The notes under the pieces: model-generated
What the model saw: only the letters and a program-made list of their open reading frames with translations
Databases searched by the model: none
Told to the model about the DNA's origin: nothing
Source of the DNA: Brachionus rotundiformis
Lineage: Eukaryota > Rotifera > Eurotatoria > Ploima > Brachionidae
Length of the DNA: 64,000 nt
Direction of reading: 5' to 3'
Assembly (NCBI GenBank): GCA_016802295.1
Contig: JAESIW010000115.1
Coordinates: 124,001 to 188,000 of the forward strand
Made by a program: the position numbers and the translations under genes
In this document: positions 12,401 to 23,812 of the stretch, piece by piece
Numbering within the stretch: position 1 is the stretch's first letter
How the letters are laid out: every line of letters starts with the position of its first letter

Positions 12401-12873
12401 AATTTTTATGTAATTAAAATTCTAATTTTTTAACCTTTTTCACACAATTTTAAGTTTATATTTTTTTTTGAAGCAATAGAATACTTTTTTTCAATATTTC
12501 AATAAAATAATTTTTTGTTTTAAATTTAAATTAATTTTTCCAATTTATATAGTTTCGTTATCTCGTCACGTACTTATTCTATTTATCTATTTTCTGAGAA
12601 TTTAAGTATTAAATAAAATATAATTTAAATAATTCTTTAACTATATACCAAAATTATTATTTTGTAAAATTATTCTAATATTTTTTATAAATTAAATCCA
12701 AATTTGTGAACAATTTTTAAATATATTCTATAAAAGTATAAAATTGATGTGCTACTAAATGTATACTGTTATCACTTATTGGCCCAGGATATAATTAATT
12801 TTTTCAAAAAAATCAAATTATTTGTATAATTTTTTATTATTATTAATATTTATAAATGATTGAATTTTAAAAT
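12233..12873. other. AT-rich spacer downstream of tRNA copy 1
   Basis: The first ~170 bp is the end of duplication copy A. The remainder is A/T-rich with no open frame or structure I can support. Confidence 0.4.
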
Positions 12874-13539
12874 TTAAAAAACTATTTTTTGAAAAGCCTG
12901 ATAAATTGCTTTTGTAGCAATTCTCATGTTATAAAAAAATTTTGACTCATTCAAAATACTAATTAATTCATTGAAACAAACAAATTCTGTTTCTGATAGA
13001 TATTTTAACCCTTTTCCATTTATAGTGCTATTAGGCTGTTGAGTTACATTAACATATACATCGAATCCATATCCATATATGGGAATAACATACTCATAAA
13101 CAATTGTGGTTTGATTGATTTCCTTTTTATTAAATGGATTCAATTTAAATTTGGTATACTGAGAAGATAGGCCTAGTTTGCCAAATGATACATGTCCTAA
13201 AGCAAGAGTTTCCAAGTAAACATTTTCCAATTGTTTAAAATCGAATATTGATGTACAATTTAGCTCAGTCAACGGCCCTTTACAGTGAAGAGAATTTGTG
13301 ATTGAATTATGAGTACAATTTACCAATTTGGAACTCTCTCCTTGAAAAACAATATTGACGATTTGTGGTATAGATTCGTTGGTTGAACGCTTGTAAAGTT
13401 CCTTCAATGATCGATGATAGTCTTTATAAGGGTGATAGCTGTAATAATATCTCATGCCTGGCTGATCATAAAATGATTCATATTTTTTGGCATATAAAAC
13501 ACAAACAAGAGAAAGAAAAATAGTTAAAGCTGTTTTCAT
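12874..13539 (-). CDS. Secreted N-glycosylated protein, unknown family
   Basis: Single-exon reading frame of 221 aa from the ATG at 13539. The open frame extends 33 codons further upstream, but this Met is followed at once by a classic signal peptide (MKTALTIFLSLVCVLYAKK), so I chose it. The mature part is Tyr-rich near the N-terminus (YYYSYHPYKDYH), has several N-X-S/T sequons (for example STNES, NCTS, NQTT, NVTQ, NSTI, NESK) and a few Cys that could pair. A hydrophobic strand-like segment ends at the C-terminus, with no membrane anchor. I do not recognise the family. It lies between two tRNA-Gln copies together with the small gene at 13700..14053 on the same strand, so both may belong to a lineage-specific region. 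Confidence 0.6.
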   Translation of the reverse strand: MKTALTIFLSLVCVLYAKKYESFYDQPGMRYYYSYHPYKDYHRSLKELYKRSTNESIPQIVNIVFQGESSKLVNCTHNSITNSLHCKGPLTELNCTSIFDFKQLENVYLETLALGHVSFGKLGLSSQYTKFKLNPFNKKEINQTTIVYEYVIPIYGYGFDVYVNVTQQPNSTINGKGLKYLSETEFVCFNELISILNESKFFYNMRIATKAIYQAFQKIVF

Positions 13540-13699
13540 TCTTCTTGAAGATTGGATTTTTGATTTATTTAAAGAAAAAATCTCTGATTTTATACCGGAA
13601 ATAAAATTTGTATATGTTCTTACAATAACAATAAACATGAACTTTTATAGTTTATTTAACAAAAAAAACAAGGTTTAAAGTTAAAAGCATATATATAAG

Positions 13700-14053
13700 C
13701 TAAAAATTTGTCTGATTACAATTAAAAAATTTCGAGCCCAATGATAAGTCAAAATTTGAAAAATTTGCTTGAGAATTGATATGAGAAATCTTTGAACCAC
13801 TGATAAAAGACATATTTCTGAAGTCAAATATTGGAAAATTTGAAAAATTCTGGTCAAAATGATTCAAATAAATTTGATTATTACAATTGTAAAATGAAGT
13901 ATTTTGGTGTAAATGGTTGAAGCTGATTTCGTTTAAAATAAACGGATTTGCCTGTGCAATTAAGCCTCTATCAAAATTTGGGTATATGTCTTCATCTTTT
14001 TCGAATATCGATCTTAAATTTTCGATTTTTTTTTGATTATCTAGACCGAACAT
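13700..14053 (-). CDS. Small Asn/Phe-rich hypothetical protein
   Basis: A 117-aa open frame starting MFGLDNQKKIENLRSIFEK, continuing with a repetitive-looking composition of N, F, S, H and I (SFNHLHQNTSFYNC, NFSNFDLSLGSKFF). There is no signal peptide and no membrane segment. It is longer than most chance frames in this AT-rich sequence and has a start codon, but there is no recognisable domain. It could be a genuine small cytosolic protein, the first exon of something larger, or chance. It lies 160 bp upstream of, and on the same strand as, the secreted-protein gene at 12874. Confidence 0.35.
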   Translation of the reverse strand: MFGLDNQKKIENLRSIFEKDEDIYPNFDRGLIAQANPFILNEISFNHLHQNTSFYNCNNQIYLNHFDQNFSNFPIFDFRNMSFISGSKISHINSQANFSNFDLSLGSKFFNCNQTNF

Positions 14054-14339
14054 TATATTTTAAAATTTAAAAAAGAATCTTAGAATTTCTTCATATTTTT
14101 TTATTTTGCTTGCACGCTTGAGTGATTACAACATTCACCTATAGTTTGTGGTCAAAGGACTGAAGAAAAAATATTTCATTAATGTAAAAATTCTTCAAAG
14201 ATTTGACTGATTTATTTAGTTATTTTTTATTTTTTAGGGTATTTTTTTAACTTTTTTTACAGAAAATTGAATAATTTCATTATCTAAATTTAAAAATAAA
14301 TAAAATCGAATCAAAAATATTTTAATTTAAAAAATGAAA

Positions 14340-14821
14340 GTTTAGTTCATCGATATAATTTCTAATTTGCTATCATTTTAATTTTAAAATCAATTTGATC
14401 TCACTTTGATAGTTTAATAATTTTTAAATAATCTATGACTACTTGGTTTTTTAGATTTTATTAAATTCAAATAATTAAGGCTTAGTTTTAATTATTTAAT
14501 TAATTAAATTTATAACAATAAGTTAAAGAATACTGGAACTCAATTAAACTTTTATTTTAATTTAAAAAAGTGAAAGGTTCTACCGAGATTTGAACTCGGA
14601 TCGCTGGATTCAAAGTCCAGAGTGCTAACCGTTACACCATAGAACCTGTCGATATATTGCAAAAAAAATATCAAATTTTTTATTTTTATAGAAGAATTTT
14701 GTTTTAATTTTGTTAATTTAAGGTTTTTCCATAAAGGTTGCTTTTCATAAAGCTAATCTTAGAATATTTTTTTTTACTTTGGCGTAAATGACTATCAAAA
14801 TGATAAGGTTTATTACACACG
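14340..14821. repeat. Segmental duplication copy B carrying a tRNA-Gln gene
   Basis: Partner of 11889..12400 in direct orientation. It has lost roughly 40 bp in its left part relative to copy A. Similarity stops abruptly at TTATTACACACG (about 14821), exactly where the retroelement fragment begins. The ~280 bp to its left (14054-14339) is AT-rich with nothing visible. Confidence 0.9.
14575..14646 (-). tRNA. tRNA-Gln (anticodon TTG), copy 2
   Basis: Identical in sequence to the copy at 12161..12232, including the CTTTGAA anticodon loop, and followed 3' by the same T-run terminator. It lies inside duplication copy B. Confidence 0.97.
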
Positions 14822-16100
14822 TAAAATGAAAAAATAGAATTTTACAGCACAAAACAAACACTCGAAGAGGATGTTGAACAGTTTGGTAATCGTTTCCTTA
14901 ATTATATACGTGAGCTGAGTGAATAAGGCAAGAAGGAAGTTGAGAATAACTAGACTGAAGTTTTTATAAGAGAATCGGAAGTTCAAAAGCAAATCGCTAC
15001 GTTTGTTATGTGGTAAAAACAATTTTGAGCAGATTTTATAATTTGTAAAATTGACAACCATTCAATGACAAATTGTATGTTGAAAGCCAGTTTATGAAAT
15101 GAGAAAGAAAAATGGATCACTTCGAATGGTACACTATTGGAAGTAATTGAAACAGATCCTAAATTAAGAATTAGAGACAAAATTTTTTTTTAAAAATTCA
15201 TAATAGCGAAAATCTATCACATGATGTTATCATTGGAGTGAACTTTCTCAAAAGCAAAAGGATCAAAATTGATTTTGAAAAAATTTAATAAATTTCGTCG
15301 AATGGGAAAGTTAAGTTGAAAACAAATCAACCAAGGGCCTGCCAGCTCATTCTGCCAAATCAATATTATCTAGTGATCCATTAAGCTACGCGACATACCA
15401 ATTTGAACCTATGTATCACTTTTGATTTTGGGAAACTTACCATAATGTTCAATAGTAGTAGAAATCAAAAATCAAGCTGATCTTAGTAAATTCATTTCCA
15501 GTGAAATTTGAGGAAATTCGCTCCATTGAATCACCACATAATAAAAAATCTTCAAAACCGAGCTCAGCAATAAAATTCGAAAATCAAAAACCATCAGGAG
15601 ATCAAATTGACAAATTGTATTAATAAAATGCCGAAAATGAACGAGATAGAGCCAACTAATATTGATTAGGCTTCACCAATCTTTCTGGTAAAAAAGCAAA
15701 ATGAGTGTGAAAGATTTTGTTTGGATTACCGAAAGATCAACATGGTGACTGTAAAGATTGTTTTCCAATTCCAAACATCGAATATAAACTGAATCGATAT
15801 AAATTTATTACATCTTTGGATTGTACATCAAGATATTGACAAATACAAAAAAGTGATAAAGCTGCAGCCGAGGGTTATTCTCATTCAAAAAGATGCATCT
15901 TGGACTTCGCAACGCTGAGGCAACATTTCAATAATGAAATTGAATAATAAGAATAATGAAATTGGTACGAACTGATTTGGGCAATTGAACAGCATATATA
16001 GACGACATTTTAACTTTCTTAAAAAGGTTTGAGGAACAATTGAGGAATTTGGAAAAGCTGTTCAAGAGAGTCTATAAAGGTAAAAACATCGAACTATTTA
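14822..16100 (+). mobile_element. Decayed Ty3/gypsy-type LTR retrotransposon fragment (protease end to reverse transcriptase)
   Basis: In pieces of all three plus-strand frames the segment reads like a Ty3/gypsy pol gene. There is a retropepsin C-terminal motif near 15220-15280 (DVIIGVNFLKS). An RT start motif follows near 15670-15760 (ASPIFLVKKQ, then FCLDYRKIN), then TSLDCTS near 15815, and the catalytic-site block near 16000 (IDDILTF) with the downstream ERL/KLFKRVYK-like helix. Many stops and frameshifts make it dead. No LTRs were found. The fragment begins exactly at the end of duplication copy B and stops just before the third tRNA-Gln. I give no reconstructed protein. Confidence 0.85.
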
Positions 16101-16117
16101 AAAGTGGAAAAAGTGAA

Positions 16118-16189
16118 AGGTTCTACCGAGATTTGAACTCGGATCGCTGGATTCAAAGTCCAGAGTGCTAACCGTTACACCATAGAACC
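16118..16189 (-). tRNA. tRNA-Gln (anticodon TTG), copy 3
   Basis: Same 72-nt gene as copies 1 and 2. Only a short flank is shared with them: AAAGTGAAA on the 3' side with a five-T terminator, and GTCGATATATTGCAAAAAAAAT on the 5' side in plus orientation, read here as two parts. It lies directly right of the gypsy fragment and 190 bp left of INTS8. Confidence 0.97.
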
Positions 16190-16379
16190 TGTCGATATAT
16201 TGCAAAAAAAATGCCATATTTTATTTTGAATTTTAGATGTCATCATTACATGTAAAAATTAAATATTAAAATTTTAGTTAAAAAAATAATTTAAAGACAA
16301 AATTTTTTCTTTATTCGCAAATATTATTATAAAATCAAGCTACAATATCTGAAATACTAAATTATTAATAGTTTTTAAA

Positions 16380-19300
16380 ATGTTGAGTACAAGCCATAAA
16401 GATTGGTTTGAATTTATATTGGACTTAGGGCTTTTGGAACGTCATTTGGCACCAACTAATCCATGTCCAGGTAATTAATTTTATTCCATTTAAATTAGAA
16501 GTTCATTTTTGTCCAAGATCCTTCTGGATGTTCGCTAATTGTTCAATTTTTATATCACGCTAATCTAACCGAACAGGTTTACAAATCCGATCTACCTGAT
16601 CCTCAAATTGAGCTAAAGGCGAAGCGAATCAAGATTCTCAGAGTTCTAGCAATTAAAGCAGCTGCAATAATCGATTGGGATCTTTTGAAATTCGAAAAAG
16701 AAATTCCAATAGCTGTAATGAGCGATTTGCTACATATATTTCTACGTTTTACTATGAATGACAACAATGAACCAAAATATCATTCACAATTAGATTTGGA
16801 CAAATTGGAAACCCAAACACTTTTCGCTTTACAAATATTGCACCGATGGTGCATACGAAGCGTTGTTTTTTCAAAATTTCCAAAAAAACCTCCAACCAAG
16901 CCTGTGAACGTCAATTTGTAAGACTAAATAAAGAGAATTTAAATAAATTACTTGGATTACTTTCTAGAATTTATAAAGGCCAGGATCTTTAAGCTCGCTT
17001 CAGCACATGAAGGATGCCAATGAAAATATCCTCAAAGTCATTACCCAGAATGTTCACGAATCGGTCGAATTTTTGGAAAAAATGTTCAAATCCTATGACG
17101 GAAAAGTGTACAAACCAGTGTCTAGTTGCTTTATTAACATTAGTTCTGATACTGGAAGTTATGAACTAAAATGGTCAAACTCTTTGCAGATTGAATCAGC
17201 TGAAATAAAAGCCTATTTGGCTCATGATCTAGGAATGTATTTTTTTCAAGCTGACAATTTCGAAAAGAGCTTTTTTTACTTTAATTTGGTAAAAGAATTC
17301 ATGAACAAAGCCACAGATAGGAAGCTTGTTGAAATAAACCATTATGCACAAGAATTAAAAAGTTATTTGGCAGCTTGCAAATCAATGCTTAATATTGAAC
17401 TTGGACTCGAAGATTCCTTAGTGAACACCAATGATGCTCATACCAGAAAAGTAGTGAACAAGATGATTGAGGTTGAAGCGTGCCTAGAAAATAACCAATC
17501 CGAGCTCTATCATATTTTGTTGGAAGACAACATACAGCGTCTTCTTTCAATGAGTTACCGAACCAATTTGGAAAAAGAACTTATTAAGGTGAATGCAAGT
17601 GAAAAACTGAGGGATTTAATCTCCAGTTTAAACACGATCAGGCTTTTGTTTGAAAGTTCATGTATTTCCAATTTGGAACAGATGGATTCAGTGTTTCAAG
17701 TTGTGACGGACTTAATTGAGAAACTCAATGATGAAATGAAAAATAAATTGATATTTCTTTTAAATGTCAAATTAAAATATTTTAATAAAAAAAATCAACT
17801 TGAATTAAAGAAAATATTGGCCAAATATAGTCCTAGTGAAAATGATGTACCCAATGAAGAAAAAATGGATGTAGATGAGGCTAAAATTTTAAACTCAACA
17901 CCATCATCGCCTCTTAATTCTACACAATCGCTCAATACATTTATCAGTAAACTAGATTTTTTTATTCATTTAATTATTTTAAGAATTGTTCCATAAAGAA
18001 GATGATTCTTTGCTTAATTTTGCTGTTTTGAGCTTGCAAACGTGTGATCCCATGATGCTAAAAAATTGTATAAGTCGATATAATCAAATTTCACCAAAGT
18101 CAGGATTAAGATTTTTCTGGCCAAAATGGCAATTATATGCAAACGAACTTAATAATATTGTCTCAAATCCAAATTACATGGCAAATTCGTATAAATTTAG
18201 TAATACAAACGATGCTGATTATTTTTATATATGCTACGCTAAAATTCAGCAATTAATAGGCCTTAATAAATTTTCTGACGCTTTAAAACTTTACAAATCT
18301 TACGAAAACTCAAATACTGGTAGTCAAAAAATATCAAAATTTATTCGTAATCAATATCTTTACATGATCATTCGCAATTACATGTTAAATTATGATTATT
18401 CAAATCTAAAAGAGAATGGACTTGAGTACATTAAAAGTTCATTATTTGTTAGTCAAGATGAAATTTTAAAATCCTGCCGGACATTTTTCGATCAGTCTAA
18501 AAACGATCCCGGTAAGTTGTTTTAATCATTTGAATTTAAAATCTCGTAGATATGAAAATAAAACTAAAGTTATTTTTATATTTAGTTAAAAAGGCTTAAT
18601 TCAATTTTACAATTTATCATTAAATTTATTAATCCATATTAAGTTATAAAGCTTTTATTTATTAGTAGGAGAGCATACTGAAACTTGAGTAAACTTAATC
18701 AAACAGTCATAGAAATCGCTTCTTAATTAATCACCATCCGATCATCAAGCTTCTTTCTGAAATTATTCACATTTGGACCAGTAGAAACACTGTTTGGTAA
18801 TTTATTTCCACGTTTTGTCCACTCTATTCAGCAAAAAATACTGGGAGACATTCTACCTTTTCGCGCGGTAATTCTATAGTGTCTTCTCAGATTGTGTATT
18901 CTTGATTTTGGTTCAGAACCTAGACACAAATTTATAAAGTCACCTCGGATCGTTGGGACTTGTTTGTAAATTAAACAATTCCAGCTTGTTTAATCTCTCT
19001 TTATATACTAAATTTTGAAACTCAAAAATCAGTTCTAAGTAAGGTATAACAAAGGATGTGTGCAACAGCTAAAACTAACCTGCCTCCTTAAATTTAAAGG
19101 CCTTTTTAATCATTGATAATACTTTATTTGCCTTTTTAATACAGCTCTTGATTTGGTTTTTATTGATTTAAAAAAACCTAGGTCTTTTGGTTCGAATGTA
19201 ATACCGTAATCGCTTGAACTGTTGTGACTTCCAAAATGAACCACTTTGCATTTTTCTGCGTTTAACTTAGTTTACCATCTATTTAACCATATAGACAGAT

Positions 19301-20535
19301 GTCAATATCTTGAATTTAGTTATCCAGCTTTTGATTGATTATCCAACTTAATAAAAAATTTTATTAAAAAAAATTTTTAAATGATTTTAAATTTTTGTAA
19401 CATTTATATATTTTTTTATTTTGATATTAAAATCGGTAAAAAAATTTATCAATTATTTTATTTAGATCTATCTTCTGAGCTGATGGTGCATATACTTGGA
19501 TTTTTGCTCACAAGTGGGGAGTTTAATTTTATAATATCGCAAGAGAATACATTTCAGGCTATGCAGAAAAAGAATATAATGAACATTAACTCACCAATTT
19601 CTTTCCTATTCAAGCTTGTTCGCCAAATATCACGTCTTTGCACGGATACGAATAGACCTGAAAAAAATGTTCAGCGTAAAATAGCTCGTGATCTTTGGGA
19701 TAATATTATAGATATTTTTACAGACGTATCTAAAACTGATCAAAACCAAACGCTGGGTCAAAACAGAGAAATTCTTCGAAAATTTTTTTTTCTGGTCAAA
19801 AATCGTCATGTGCGAACTTTAATTATATCAGTTTTATCTACTATTTTCAATGTGGCTGATACACAAGCAAATATTGAGATTCATAACGAATTCAGATATT
19901 TATGGCCATCATCACTAGCGACAATGACAACGCTTAATCTTAACTCGCTAACTGATCTTCTCAATATGCTTCTAATAGACTCGATTGATAATTTGAATCC
20001 ATTTGAAGTAAATTGGCTAAGAACAAATGCTGATATTATGAATACTAAGAATCTTCTGAATGATTCTGTTCGAGGATTTTTACAAGTATTGGTCTTAGAG
20101 ACGAAACATTTTTTTAAGCTAAAAAAAAAAGAAGGTAAAAAACAAACAGAGGAATTAGACGAGAAAATAATTCGAAGTATGATAAAATCTTGTGTGGCAC
20201 TCAACAAGCATACACAAGCTGCATTACTCTGCCAGTGTCTACCAAACACCAATAATTATGGACCAGCTTTTAAATATCTACAGGATAGCACCTGGTCGAG
20301 TCTCACTAGTGATGAAATGGACGGTATGTATTCATGTATATGGGATATTGCTCTTCTTGAATACTTGGCAAATATAAATTATCAACGTGGTTACTTAAAC
20401 AGGAAAAATATTTGTCTAAAATTAATAAGTAAAGAGAACATAAACCCTTTAAACCCAAACGATGTGCACAAAAAAACTATCGAGATTAAAAAATCTCTCC
20501 TATTTTTAAAATTATTAAATTATTACTTTTATTAA
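16380..20535 (+). CDS. INTS8: Integrator complex subunit 8
   Basis: Five exons: 16380..16470, 16518..16917, 16994..17946, 17984..18511, 19466..20535; 1,013 aa, close to the animal norm of about 995. The N-terminus has the WFEF motif (residues 9-12), then NPCPDPSG and LIVQFL as in other INTS8. The C-terminal third matches closely: ARDLWDNIIDIF, LWPSS, a QAALLCQCLP helical repeat, FKYLQ, WDIALLEYL and the terminal LLNYYFY. INTS8 is a helical-repeat scaffold of the nuclear Integrator complex, which cleaves snRNA and paused nascent transcripts. From what I recall, its N-terminal WFEF helps recruit the PP2A phosphatase module. Intron 4 (954 bp) contains an antisense LINE relic. A diverged INTS8-like segment occurs in the chimeric gene at 7523..11615. 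SPT3 starts 169 nt after the stop. Confidence 0.95.
18690..19350 (-). mobile_element. Non-LTR retrotransposon (LINE) 3' relic inside INTS8 intron 4
   Basis: Read on the minus strand in shifting frames, this encodes the C-terminal part of a LINE reverse transcriptase. There is CKVVHFGSHN near 19240, then KDLGFFKSIK, then LELFNLQT, GDFINLCLG and ITARKGRMSPSIF, and finally GNKLPNSV and NNFRKKLDD near 18760. These are the landmarks of jockey/CR1-like elements after the catalytic domain. Frameshifts and stops show it is inactive. It is antisense to INTS8 and spans most of the intron. Confidence 0.8.
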
Positions 20536-20704
20536 ATAAGAAACGAAAACATACTTTTTATTATAAATTTTTTTTTATTAAATAAATAATTTTACAAATC
20601 TATTAAATCTATCAAATAAATATTGAATGCTAGTAATGCTAGTAATTTATTATTTTATTTTAAATTTTAAACTTGAGAAAACTTAAATAAATTTATTTAA
20701 AAAG

Positions 20705-22205
20705 ATGAATTTATGCATTCCAAATTTAAATTTATACGACTCGGGGAAAAAAATTTACCAAGAATTATGTCAATTAATGTAAAAATTTTTTAATTAAAAA
20801 CATTTTTTTTATTTTATAGAATTTTGTGATCACTGTTTCATGAAAAATATTTAGGGAAAAAACCAAAAAATTGCTTACTTTTTTCAGCATTTTTTAGAAT
20901 TGGGGATTAAAAATTTGTTAATAAATTTTTTCTTTAATTTTGATTCTTTTTAAAATCAAAAATAAATATTAATTTTATAGCAGTTTAAAAAGTTATTAAT
21001 ATTTGAAACTAGGATTTTCAAGAAATTAATAATAATAAGGTTTTTTAGTTGGATTCAAATTTTTCGGTGAACCAGTGACACCAACCTTTACATTTTTTTT
21101 AAATTAACATGAAAAAGGTTCGAATAAAAATTTTATTAAATTTTGAACAAGTGATATACTTTTTATTTGATACTCATAAATTTAAAAAAAATTATTTTCT
21201 ACCTATTTAATAACACCATTACCTTAGTTTATTAAATGATAATTTTTGGTTTCAGCATTTCAATTGTTGGTGACAATAATGTGCCTTTACCAGAAGTACT
21301 TTATATTGTCGAAAATATAATCAAAAAGCAAATTATAAATTATGTATGTATATTTTGTTTAATTCGTCATCTTTTTAACAAATTGATTATATCTAGGTTA
21401 TTAAAGCGGAATTAATTTCAAATCACCGTAATTCAAAGTTTATAGAAATTGAAGATTTTGTATTTTTGTTCAGAAATGATGTTGTAAGCAATTTCCTAAT
21501 TATTATCTCTAATTAATCTTAATATTTTTTTTATTTAAACTATATTTATTTCAAGATAAAATTAAAAAGGATGTATGATTTTTTGACATTTGAAAAAAGT
21601 ACTAAAAATTTGGAAGCTCATAACAAAGAAGATTTTGAAACAAATTATGGCTGCAAAAATTTGAAGACCAAGAAAAAAATTCAATTTTTTTTTAAAAATT
21701 TAGGGCAAATAAGCGAATGCTTAATACAAAGAATTTCAAAAAATCAACCGGTCATCATAGATAAGAGCAAAATAAGCTTTTTAAAAGTAATTCTTGACTT
21801 TTCCTTTACCATCATAAATAATAAAATGTAAAGAAAGTAGATCATAACTATAAAAGTCTTACAGATCAGCAGTATGTTGATTTGATTGTTTTGAGACAGA
21901 ATTCATTTAAAAATTTAAGCTTCAAGAAGTATATCAAGCTAAAGACTATTTTTCTAATAGATCTAGAGCACAAACCGATGACAGATCAATGTGGTGAAGT
22001 GATTGGGTTCCTATTCAGAGAGTTGCTAAATGAAGTAGTTGATAGATTAATTTATTTAAAAAACAAACATGACGGATTATCTTTTGAAAAAAACTTTAGC
22101 ATCACATCTAGCCATGTTTTTGATGCATTTCGATTGATATCAAACGACAAATTAACTTTTGTAAATAAGTCTACAATTGCAAAAAATTATTTATTTTTCA
22201 GATAG
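20705..22205 (+). CDS. SUPT3H: SPT3-like histone-fold subunit of the SAGA complex
   Basis: Five exons: 20705..20778, 21256..21343, 21397..21483, 21556..21786, 21870..22205; about 271 aa. Exon 1 ends GKKIYQELCQLI and joins to ISIVGDNNVPLPEVLYIVEN, reproducing the first histone fold of SPT3 (human GKSISFATELQSMMYSLGD). Next come IEIEDFVFLFRNDV and IKLKRMYDFL, then the QYVDLIVLRQNSF segment (human QYAEFCESRQLSF). The second histone fold spans roughly residues 185-260 (MTDQCGEVIGFLF; C-terminal SHVFDAFRLIS). SPT3 pairs two histone folds within one chain and delivers TBP in the SAGA coactivator. The junction into exon 5 (acceptor ATCAG|CAG) is the least certain. The first ATG directly follows an AG, which could also serve as a trans-splice acceptor. 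The 477-bp intron 1 holds nothing visible. Confidence 0.85.
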
Positions 22206-23452
22206 AATTTTTTTCATGAAATATTCAATATCTTAAAAATTAGTTAAAAATTAATTATTTAATTTCACAGAAAATATCGCTAAAAATTAATTTATTAATA
22301 CATTATATAAATAGACTTTTGATATAAATTATCAAATATTAGCTTTGTAACAATTTAATTTTAAAAAGAATAAATTTCTTTTTTTAACATTCTTGAAAAA
22401 ATCGAAATTATATTTAAATTCAATTAATTGAAGATTGCCTATAATTACTTATTACTTTGGGTAATGATTTTTCAGGAAATATAGTAAATTACCTTCATTT
22501 CAATTTAATTAAATTTCATCATATGTTTAACAAGCATATAGAAAATTTTAAACCTTAAAAAAATCAATACCAGAAATATTACATTTTTTGTCACATCAAC
22601 TTTGCCGAAAAATTTCACATACCTAGAAAATCAAGATTAAATTTATACTAATGAATAATACTGGTAAAAGTGAGGACTAGGAAAAATTTTATCTAATTGA
22701 TAACTAAAATGGCTATCGAATAGAAAATTAAATTCAAAAATTTAATTATAATTTATACTTTGTTGAAATTTTTGTGCTTTGCTTTTAAGAGATGAAAAAT
22801 GAATCCTTTTTAAGAAGACTTTTTAAAATTAATGTTTTAATCGATAAAGACTTTATTTTATAGAAATAAAATATTTAAATATAGTCAGACAAAAATTTAC
22901 AAGTGAGCAAAAGAAACATTTATTACATGACGAGTTAATTATGGTGAAAATTTTAAATCAAAGGAAATTTGGGTTTTAACCAATAAATTACGAAAAAATT
23001 TAATTTAATATTTGTCTTAATTAATTTTTGTTAATGAAAAATTTAAAGAGGAAATTTGTTGCAATTGAATGCGTGAGAGTGCATTTTGTGATCATTAAAC
23101 TATTCGATCATCATCGATTTTTAATACAGACCTTCGATTAATTAAAAAAAATCAGCCCTTCATTGAAGCGTTTATTCACTTTCTTAATTACATTTTTCAA
23201 AAATACATTTTAAATTTCCACTAATTTTCCAATTGATTAAATTTAAAATCAATTATTTTCAATAAATTAAATCAAGGTTTTAACAAGATGAATGTCATTA
23301 TCGGCTATCTATGAAAAAAAAATCGAATCAAGCTTTTAATTCCAAATTTTGATTTATTTTAGTCACAGAGAAGTAAAGATTTTAATGACTGAGAATTTAA
23401 ATAATATTTTCAATTTATCAATACTTCTGGTAAATTTGCTAATTTTTAAAAA
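22206..23452. other. AT-rich intergenic region
   Basis: 1.2 kb between the SPT3 stop and the tRNA-Gln(CTG) pair. I see no open frame of note, no repeat and no RNA structure. Confidence 0.4.
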
Positions 23453-23524
23453 AGGTTCTACCGAGATTTGAACTCGGATCGCTGGATTCAGAGTCCAGAG
23501 TGCTAACCGTTACACCATAGAACC
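23453..23524 (-). tRNA. tRNA-Gln (anticodon CTG), minus-strand copy
   Basis: 72 nt, differing from the TTG copies in the anticodon loop (CTCTGAA, anticodon CTG). Acceptor stem, box A and box B are the same. A T6 run follows on the 3' side (CCTTTTTTAAAAA). The 5' flank is unrelated to the duplicated TTG flanks. Confidence 0.97.
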
Positions 23525-23740
23525 ATTCGTTATATTGACAACTGAAAATATGATCAGATTATTTAATGAAGCGAAAGTCGGATATGTAATTATAGTAAAT
23601 TATTTTTCACATTGATTTACAAGTTAAATAATTTATTATTTAAATAAAAAGCTTTATATTAAATATTTGTACATATATTCCATTTATCTGGCTTCTATAA
23701 ATTCACCTAAGGAATGATCTGATCAAATTTTCTATCAACA

Positions 23741-23812
23741 GGTTCTATGGTGTAATGGTTAGCACTCTGGACTCTGAATCCAGCGATCCGAGTTCAAATC
23801 TCGGTAGAACCT
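23741..23812 (+). tRNA. tRNA-Gln (anticodon CTG), plus-strand copy
   Basis: Plus-strand 72-nt gene with anticodon CTG. The D-loop box reads TGGTGTAATGG where the other copies have TGGTGTAACGG. It is followed by a T7 terminator (CATTTTTTT). Its 5' end faces that of the minus-strand CTG gene across 216 bp, so the two are divergently transcribed. The next protein gene starts 20 nt beyond its 3' end. Confidence 0.97.

Noticed and set aside
13540..13638. Upstream start for the secreted protein (254 aa version)
   Set aside because: Using the earlier Met would bury the signal peptide 33 residues inside the chain; the Met at 13539 puts it at the N-terminus.
19881..20252. 123-aa frame antisense to INTS8 exon 5
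   Set aside because: It mirrors a conserved INTS8 coding exon and shows no domain.
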